Source: Diadema setosum (taxonomy: Eukaryota > Echinodermata > Echinoidea > Diadematoida > Diadematidae). From it: a DNA stretch of 64,000 nucleotides. Position 1 is the stretch's first letter. Each line of letters begins with the position of its first letter. The notes beneath the pieces were generated by a model that saw only the letters and a list, made by a program, of their open reading frames with translations, was not told the origin of the DNA and ran no database searches. The position numbers were made by a program, and so were the translations under genes. This document shows, piece by piece, positions 59,912-64,000 of the stretch. The DNA lies in assembly GCF_964275005.1 (NCBI RefSeq), contig NC_092706.1, forward strand, positions 29,440,781 through 29,504,780, given 5' to 3'.

Positions 59912-60635
59912 AGTTCTAGATTATGTTAAAGGGACTGTACAGTACTGGTTGAGGTGAGGATTCAGGTTTATAACATTCCTAAGTGAGATAATGAGAAACC
60001 TCTTATGACATATTATGAAAGAGCATGTCATTTGAAAAAGGATTCAACGTTTATTCGATGAAAATTGGTTTTCAAATGGCTGAGATATCAGAAAAAGTGA
60101 TAATAATGAAAGGCGACAGGCCACGCCTTTTATTAGGATCTCTTTGTTTTACCTTGTTTTTTTTTATATCTCGGCCATTTCAAAACCGATTTTCATCAAA
60201 TAAAACTTTTGATTCCCCTTAGAATTGCATGCTCTTTGACATCTCATAGAGTGGTTTCTGAATATCTCGCAAAAAGTTAAAAGCTAAATCCTCAACTCAA
60301 CCAGAACTGCACAGTCTCTTTAATGTATTCAATCCGCTTTACATAATTGCCATTTCTTTTATGAAGGAATACAAGTTTGGGATTAAAAAAAAAAAAGATC
60401 AGTGAAGCGTAAAAACTTACTCTTTGTTAATACTCATGATCCGTTGCAGGAAATTTTGAAAGGAGAACAGTCGGCAGATTAAGTGGAAAGGGGACGGCTT
60501 TCTACAGGGCCCTGGCGGGAGTTTGTTGGTAACATGGACCCAGAATGTTCGTATGTACCACGTGATTGCGAGAGCAGCAGCCGCTGCCAGGAGGGCGTTC
60601 TCCTTGAAAGATGATAAGATATCGGGAAACGCCAT
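41420..60635 (-). CDS. cytochrome P450, CYP2-clan, copy 2 (complete, 5 exons)
   Basis: Join of 60421-60635, 59178-59332, 45197-45810, 42579-42906 and 41420-41598 on the minus strand. Every exon has exactly the length of its copy 1 counterpart, giving 496 aa with no stop or frameshift. All P450 motifs are kept: LPPGP, AGTDTT, ExxR, PERF and FGAGRRVCVG. Visible substitutions include MALP to MAFP, VTDKL to VTNKL, GRRFEDS to GSRFEDS and KHIWMPFF to KHIWNPFF. Predicted function is as for copy 1: a membrane-bound monooxygenase of unknown substrate. Intron 2 is about 13.4 kb because of a nested transposon insertion. The TATA-like box is weakened and the intron 2 donor region carries a 6-bp deletion, so expression may be lower, which is inference. 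Confidence 0.93.
42579..42906 (-). CDS. P450 copy 2 exon 4
   Basis: A 328-bp exon with acceptor ATTCACAG and donor GTAAGC. K-helix TEVLRF and FRPERF are intact. It differs from copy 1 at IVIG/TVIG and RGAT/RGTT. Confidence 0.95.
43466..43655. mobile_element. 190-bp foldback MITE in P450 copy 2 intron 3
   Basis: The orthologous copy of 27253-27442, with the same GGGGCCCGTTGCATAAAAG ends. About 105 bp beyond it lies the single AAAT empty site for the 2757-bp transposon of unit 1. Confidence 0.9.
44464..44707. mobile_element. foldback element with CCCACGAGTCATACA repeats, unit 2
   Basis: Counterpart of 30989-31221, slightly longer and cleaner. Both ends read GACACCCACGARTCATACAA. Confidence 0.8.
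44751..44995. repeat. compound simple-sequence tract
   Basis: Runs of C, CT, GT, G and C follow one another within intron 3. The matching place in unit 1 (31259-31341) has only C, A and GT runs. Confidence 0.9.
45197..45810 (-). CDS. P450 copy 2 exon 3
   Basis: A 614-bp exon, open throughout, with the same phases as copy 1. It includes the I-helix AGTDTTS. Donor GTTAGT; acceptor TGTCGTAG. Confidence 0.95.
45871..46025. repeat. CTAGGGCAATTACCC end plus GAT/AAT microsatellite
   Basis: Unit 2 counterpart of 32118-32310. Confidence 0.8.
46186..46513. mobile_element. ~330-bp insertion with GTCGACTTA-type repeats
   Basis: Present in unit 2 between GCGGCTATTGAT and CATCGATGAACG, where unit 1 (32452) continues directly. 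It contains several TCGACTTA blocks. The right part read in reverse begins TACAGTCAACTCCAAGTAAG, a TA-plus-CAGT pattern like pogo-type ends. A deletion in unit 1 is the alternative explanation. Confidence 0.6.
47644..48188 (+). mobile_element. 545-bp retro-fragment inserted after duplication
   Basis: Absent from unit 1 and flanked by AAATAC on both sides (47638-47643, 48189-48194). It ends with an AATAAA signal and an A-rich tail (ATCTATCAAACAAA), so it is probably the 3' end of a plus-strand retroelement. Two tandem copies of an 80-90-bp unit containing ATCGTTGTTTATGCAAGTCA lie at about 47980-48150. Confidence 0.75.
48194..48296. mobile_element. short pogo-like MITE, unit 2
   Basis: Counterpart of 33573-33675; its CAGT ends are better preserved here (TTTGACTG at the right). 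Confidence 0.75.
49123..50304 (+). pseudogene. LINE A endonuclease domain (frameshifted)
   Basis: Successive frames encode an apurinic-like endonuclease: LIVFNARSLNNKIDDLEA, then VTETWF, GGGVCLYVRNDLS, VAVVYSPSRSE, LNTGDFNDLG, and finally NSDHLLISL. Two frameshifts (near 49440 and 49770) break the reading. The region after 49860 is the linker to reverse transcriptase. The endonuclease nicks target DNA for target-primed reverse transcription. Confidence 0.85.
50314..50600 (+). pseudogene. LINE A reverse transcriptase, N-terminal part
   Basis: NASKAGHPSDLPIRLLKKFA and LFNECLTSGYFTDTWKTAS match the start of LINE reverse transcriptases. The frame stops where a minus-strand retro-fragment is inserted. 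Confidence 0.8.
50610..51150 (-). mobile_element. minus-strand retro-fragment 1 inside LINE A
   Basis: In plus orientation it begins with a T-run, followed by ACTATTTTATTCTTCATCAG. Read on the minus strand this is an AATAAA signal and poly(A) tail. It is homologous to the fragment at 51361-51505 but longer. It separates two pieces of LINE A reverse transcriptase. Confidence 0.7.
51171..51356 (+). pseudogene. LINE A reverse transcriptase, motif A region
   Basis: Encodes DPRQFGNMKGSSVCHYLI and CAIDFTKAFDLIDH, where the first Asp of the catalytic site (motif A) is kept. It is interrupted by the second retro-fragment directly after DHTTAV. Confidence 0.85.
51361..51505 (-). mobile_element. minus-strand retro-fragment 2 inside LINE A
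   Basis: A T-run, then AATAATATTTTATTCTTCATC, and a short piece that matches 50620-50725. It is a more severely 5'-truncated copy of the same family in the same orientation. Confidence 0.75.
51506..52246 (+). pseudogene. LINE A reverse transcriptase, palm and thumb
   Basis: Encodes KMIDLKVNPSI, FLSNRSQTV, and LGPIIFLIMVNDLA. The catalytic motif C reads YVDN instead of YVDD, so the second Asp is lost. It continues to VYIRPLLEFAAPVW and VQRRALRLITYPLHL, then ends abruptly at the LINE B insertion. Several frameshifts and a C-run (51874-51888) are present. Confidence 0.85.
52298..53515 (+). pseudogene. LINE B ORF1: zinc finger and SGNH esterase
   Basis: The N-terminal part has a Cys-rich finger (CPLCRTLP, then CEQC), like the PHD-type fingers of CR1 ORF1. 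It is followed by a hydrophilic Ser/Asp/His-rich linker and a lipase/esterase-type domain. Block I DILLVGDSIVKYID (catalytic Ser), block III HLGTNNLADD (Asn) and block V DGVHLNAHG (Asp and His) are all present. Frameshifts near 53135 and 53235 split the esterase domain. The stop is at about 53512. In CR1 elements this esterase is of uncertain role, possibly acting on membranes during retrotransposition. Confidence 0.85.
53561..56345 (+). pseudogene. LINE B ORF2: endonuclease and reverse transcriptase
   Basis: The endonuclease is seen as NINSLPNEIDELSLLL, VAISETHCD, HGGGVALYVRNSLN and, after frameshifts, SLIDHVYSSNPE and SDHYLIF. The reverse transcriptase follows: KKAAGPDDVSIKLLK, NYRPVSLLSILSKILEKLL, DRQFGFRPNHSCETA, FIDMRKAFDAVNH, FSIFINDLP and the intact catalytic motif FADDATI. 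The thumb continues with GIMIDDNLQFNKHV and NVWTNRAQQNYEAINRL. At least six frameshifts or stops break it. Confidence 0.88.
56524..56712 (+). repeat. three tandem ~70-bp copies at LINE B ORF2 end
   Basis: Each copy has GAGACACGATGTTCCCCC, then TTTGTTCAAAAG and TATGATATGTGTG. They encode the SLEIRCSPKLGSFKS stretch typical of the CR1 ORF2 C-terminus and are a local triplication. Confidence 0.85.
56963..57172 (+). pseudogene. LINE A reverse transcriptase C-terminus (after LINE B)
   Basis: One open frame encodes LLRSSRHRDMLPPQRSQL and then NIDIPRTRTQRFRNSTIPCL, stopping at TAG (57170-57172). This is the usual C-terminal tail of LINE ORF2 and joins in sense to the LINE A frame that was cut at 52246. 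Confidence 0.8.
57173..58170 (+). mobile_element. LINE A 3' UTR with (ATTGA)n tail
   Basis: AT- and T-rich, with two copies of a GGTCAAAGGTCAAGG-type block (57355 and 57945), a G-run (57550) and a short (TA)n. It ends with AATAAA and ATTGAATTGAATTGAATT. No other gene. Confidence 0.7.
59178..59332 (-). CDS. P450 copy 2 exon 2
   Basis: A 155-bp exon with the same acceptor (TTTACAAG) as copy 1, encoding YGDIAFLHEGGQRLVFISS to IMDYTK. The donor is GTCGAG, created by a 6-bp deletion relative to copy 1 (GTACTATAGGAG). Confidence 0.88.
59838..59909. repeat. (GT)n microsatellite
   Basis: A long GT run with single interruptions in P450 copy 2 intron 1. Unit 1 has no equivalent run at about 34890. 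Confidence 0.95.
59926..60323. mobile_element. TTAA MITE in P450 copy 2 intron 1
   Basis: TTAA then AGGGACTGTACAGTACTGG at the left, inverted at the right (AGAGACTGTGCAGTTCTGG), about 390 bp. The interior matches 5517-5906. Unit 1 has one TTAA at the matching site (34929-34932), proving a TTAA target duplication and insertion after the segmental duplication. Confidence 0.92.
60421..60635 (-). CDS. P450 copy 2 exon 1 (membrane anchor)
   Basis: ATG at 60633-60635 opens MAFPDILSSFKENALLAAAA and leads to LPPGP. The exon ends INKE with donor GTAAGT, a better donor than copy 1's GTTAGT. Confidence 0.92.
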
Positions 60636-60701
60636 TTCCGTTGACGAAGATGTGCTGTGTGCTGACCTGGATTTCTGCAGGGCAGAGGTCATGTTGTATT
60701 G

Positions 60702-60708
60702 TTTTATT
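60702..60708 (-). promoter_or_regulatory. degenerate TATA position of P450 copy 2
   Basis: At the position matching the copy 1 TATA box, the minus strand reads AATAAAA. This one change removes the canonical TATAAAA, about 67 bp upstream of the ATG. Confidence 0.5.
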
Positions 60709-61151
60709 GGGCATTTTCTTTTCTTCATTAATACAACCAAATCATCTATGCTGAGCAGTGAAACAAAATGAAATTCATGTTGTTGAGAATATTTCAGGTA
60801 GTGATTGAAAATAGATGAAACGAGAAATGGGTCAAGATCTGCTAAAGAAAAAGAAAATCAGAGAAGGAATAAAATATAAGCCTACAAAAAGCTGAATCCT
60901 TTCATTTGTTTGAAAGTAACAACCCTACAAACCATTATCCCAAACTATTGAGAATTTTGTTTGCTTACAATACCCTGGATACACATGGCGGTCAACGTAT
61001 TATCTACTAATTTATTCTGGTTATCATCACCAATTTTACGACAGATGTAACTTCCGTGTTATTGAATATGAACAATGTCCGTACAGTGATACATTATTTA
61101 CTTGTACTTTAAAATAACTTCTGTTTACAATATGCTTAAGATCAAAGTATC
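60709..61151. other. upstream region of P450 copy 2
   Basis: AT-rich, aligned to about 35395-35866 of unit 1, with no further gene. It ends at a CA/TA microsatellite. Confidence 0.45.
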
Positions 61152-61175
61152 ATTTACACACACACACACACACAC

Positions 61176-61227
<52 letters not shown>

Positions 61228-61250
61228 AATTATATATATATATATATATA
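61152..61250. repeat. (CA)n-(TA)n microsatellite
   Basis: A CA run followed by a TA run, with one short interruption (CCAATT). It opens the inverted-module cluster. Confidence 0.95.
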
Positions 61251-61465
61251 GTCGAGACGATGTAATGATGACAAAAGATGTTGCAGGAAGCCGGCTGGTG
61301 GGAAGCTTTCGACCTTCGGTCTTCTTGACAAGACAGCCACAAGACACCCAAGACACGCACACACGTCTGCTTTATAGCAGACAATAAAGCTGAAGAAGAC
61401 CGAAGGTCGAAAACTTCCTACCAGTCTGCTTCCTGCAACATCTTTTGTTATCAGTACATTGTCTA
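61251..61465. mobile_element. inverted pair of hammerhead-like modules (b)
   Basis: Two oppositely oriented copies of a roughly 75-bp module. The plus copy has CTGAAGA (61390-61396), GACC/GGTC arms and GAAA (61409-61412), then TTCCTACCAGTCTGCTTCC. The minus copy core is at 61307-61328. Both read into GCAACATCTTTTGT at the outer ends. This is consistent with inverted terminal repeats of a Penelope-like element. Confidence 0.55.
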
Positions 61466-61527
61466 GACTACAATTCTTCCTATCAGATGACAGAGGCGTA
61501 CGGTACGAGTATCAGCATCATCGCATA

Positions 61528-61530
<3 letters not shown>

Positions 61531-61579
<49 letters not shown>
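61531..61579. repeat. (TA)n microsatellite
   Basis: A pure TA run between two inverted modules. Confidence 0.95.
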
Positions 61580-61581
<2 letters not shown>

Positions 61582-61620
61582 AGCAGGTTGTCCACGTATT
61601 GGCAAGATAATAAGATTAAA

Positions 61621-61832
61621 AAAAAAACAAAACTGGAACAAAGTTCATGCTGTATTAACCAACGGTTTATGTCTGCACACAAATTTTCGAGCGACTCGCT
61701 CTTTCTCAAGTGTTGATCAAGTCTTGATTAAGTGTTGATTAAGTGTTGATCAAGTGTCGCTCGAAAATTTGTGTGCAGAAATAAACCGTTGCTGAATACA
61801 GCATGAACTTTGTTCCAGTTTTGTTTTTTTTT
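61621..61832. mobile_element. inverted module pair (e) around (GTTGATCAA) core
   Basis: Arms of about 95 bp, with AAAACTGGAACAAAGTTCAT at the outside and TTTCGAGCGACTCGCTC towards the centre. Each arm read outward contains GAGCG/CGCTC followed by GAAAA, a hairpin-plus-GAAA arrangement like the other modules. The centre repeats AAGTGTTGAT. Confidence 0.6.
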
Positions 61833-61842
61833 TCTCTTATAT

Positions 61843-62463
<621 letters not shown>

Positions 62464-62699
62464 CACATATACCAATGATGCAGTACCCACCACGTACGAG
62501 GCCAAGCCCACAACGCATATTAAGCAAAATCAACCTAGGTATAAAATCATACTAAACTTAACTAACCTTATATATTATACATTTCAAAATATACTCAACA
62601 TAAAACATACCTCAATTCAGCGCATTTTATAACAAAAAACAAACCAACATACTATTACTAAATACAATCTCAAAACAAAACGTTGTTGTCATTGACTGT

Positions 62700-62793
62700 G
62701 TAGATCCTGAAGAAGGGCATTTCGTCCGAAAGCTTGATGATTAAAGGGGTGCTACCCAACACCAGCCACGTCTATATGTGCAAGATTTGCTGT

Positions 62794-62796
<3 letters not shown>
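62700..62796 (+). ncRNA. hammerhead-like core (d) before (TA)n
   Basis: CTGAAGA (62707-62713), GGGC/GTCC hairpin arms (62715-62718 with 62724-62727) and GAAA (62728-62731). The downstream part (GGGGTGCTACCCAACACC) can form further pairing. It is immediately followed by a (TA)n run at 62797-62847. A complete cleavage-competent fold was not established. Confidence 0.4.
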
Positions 62797-62847
<51 letters not shown>

Positions 62848-62853
<6 letters not shown>

Positions 62854-63948
62854 TTATTTATTGTTTATTTATTGTTTATTTATTTATTTATAATTTTCAA
62901 ATACTCTAAGGGTACATGTTTAGATTAATTTTAGGTGTATCATGTTCTTAGCTTCTTTTTTTTCTATTCGAATAGAAATAGCAAGGAATGCTACTTGCCA
63001 AGTTAGGTAAAAATCCGTCATGGGGGTTTAAGGAAAAGGCTGAAAATGTAAAACGGATGACGCACCATGCACGACGAACGCCGACCGATAAATCATAGCA
63101 ATATCTAACTTGAGCATTCGGCTTCGGTGAGCTAAAAGCGAGAAAAGCTAGGGCACCTTAACCGTGGGATGCTATTTCTTCTATAGACAGAGCATATTGT
63201 GTGTGATATAGCTTTTGGCAGTGCTGTAAAATTAGGTGGTATAAACATTCGAACAGTTTACAGCCTGACGGTGGTAAATTTGATAATATTTCTTTTTAAT
63301 GCAAATATGACATCAAGTCGAAAAGTGAGGAGGAGGGGAAAAAAAAAACTAATTGGAAGACAATTATTCATTTATACTTATAAAGCCAATTTGGAATTGT
63401 CAACAAATAAACACGTCAAATTCAGGCTTATTGCCAAAGGAAAAATAAGAAAAATAGCCGAAATACTTACCGATTGTTCTCCAAGGACTAGCTGCCACCT
63501 GCTAAACTGCGGCTACCTTTCAACACTTCTGACTTTAATAGAAAATGATTCACAAATCTACTGGCAGAGGCGTACGTTCAAGCCCCAAGTACACCGGTAG
63601 TATTGCACACTGCGAGAAGATTCATCAGTTATGATTTTGCTGCGGTTGATTTGTTCACATCAGTGGATGATAGGGATAATGTCAGGGTCGCCGTATGGTA
63701 CCTTGACAAATAGCATTGTTCAGCCACTTATATAGGACTCAAACAGAGTGACTGTGGCTCACAAGGTACACGGCAATTGAAGTTCACTCATAATAATCAA
63801 CATACACACACACAAACATGCACATGCATGCGCACGTACACACACACATGTGCACGATTTTGATACGAGGGTGTCCAAAAGTGTTGGTGTGAAAAGGTCA
63901 ATACAAGTATTGCATTGTGGATCTCTTTTAAAGAGTGTTAAGAAATGG
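62848..63948. other. unit 2 upstream sequence, repeats only
   Basis: It aligns with about 35970-37466 of unit 1 with deletions. It includes the dispersed repeat ending GGTGAGCTAAAA (62995-63140), CA-rich runs (63803-63850) and the putative minus-strand donor TCG/GTAAGTATTT (about 63470). No gene is supported. Confidence 0.4.
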
Positions 63949-64000
63949 CTTACGGTCCGGTATTCTGAAGAAAATCCGAAAATGAAATAAAGGTCTGTTA
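63949..64000. repeat. start of TTCCGAAGG foldback array, cut by window
   Basis: Matches 37467-37525 of unit 1, with a small deletion (ATTCTGAAGAAAATCC). The rest lies beyond the window. Confidence 0.7.

Overview
The window is animal nuclear DNA, AT-rich and mostly non-coding, full of microsatellites and nested transposable elements. The gene content (a pair of intron-containing CYP2-clan cytochromes P450), the CR1-like LINE with zinc-finger and esterase ORF1, and the many foldback MITEs fit a marine invertebrate, perhaps an echinoderm or another deuterostome. I cannot name the species from sequence alone.

Layout. (1) 1-20.67 kb is single-copy, largely non-coding sequence with several terminal-inverted-repeat (TIR) elements. 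It also holds one convincing small coding exon on the minus strand (11916-12078) that begins with ATG and ends at a good splice donor. (2) 20.67-38.35 kb is unit 1 of a tandem segmental duplication. It carries a complete five-exon P450 gene on the minus strand (35320 down to 25067, 496 aa). (3) 38.35-64.0 kb is unit 2, cut off by the window end. It carries a second complete five-exon P450 (60635 down to 41420, also 496 aa) with the same exon lengths and intron phases.

Because the two units are alignable by eye, each serves as the empty-site control for insertions in the other. This reveals several post-duplication insertions. Unit 1 has a 2757-bp TIR transposon with eight copies of a palindromic TTACGTATGGGAC-type motif, and a 1.9-kb pogo-like element in a (TA)n tract. 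Unit 2 has a 368-bp LINE 3' end with a 25-bp target duplication, a 545-bp retro-fragment, and a TTAA-targeting MITE. Unit 2 also has a 10.35-kb TIR element filled by one LINE that is itself interrupted by a second, CR1-like LINE and by two minus-strand retro-fragments. Near 61.2-62.85 kb, unit 2 has a cluster of inverted modules separated by (TA)n, several with a hammerhead-ribozyme-like core (CTGANGA - stem - GAAA). Such cores are known from the ends of Penelope-like retroelements.

The two P450s are predicted ER-anchored monooxygenases with every diagnostic motif intact. Their main visible differences are non-coding: the copy 1 TATA box (TATAAAA) reads AATAAAA in copy 2, the intron 2 donor region carries a 6-bp deletion in copy 2, and copy 2 intron 2 has grown to 13.4 kb. 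All coordinates were read by hand, so element edges are approximate except where target duplications define them.
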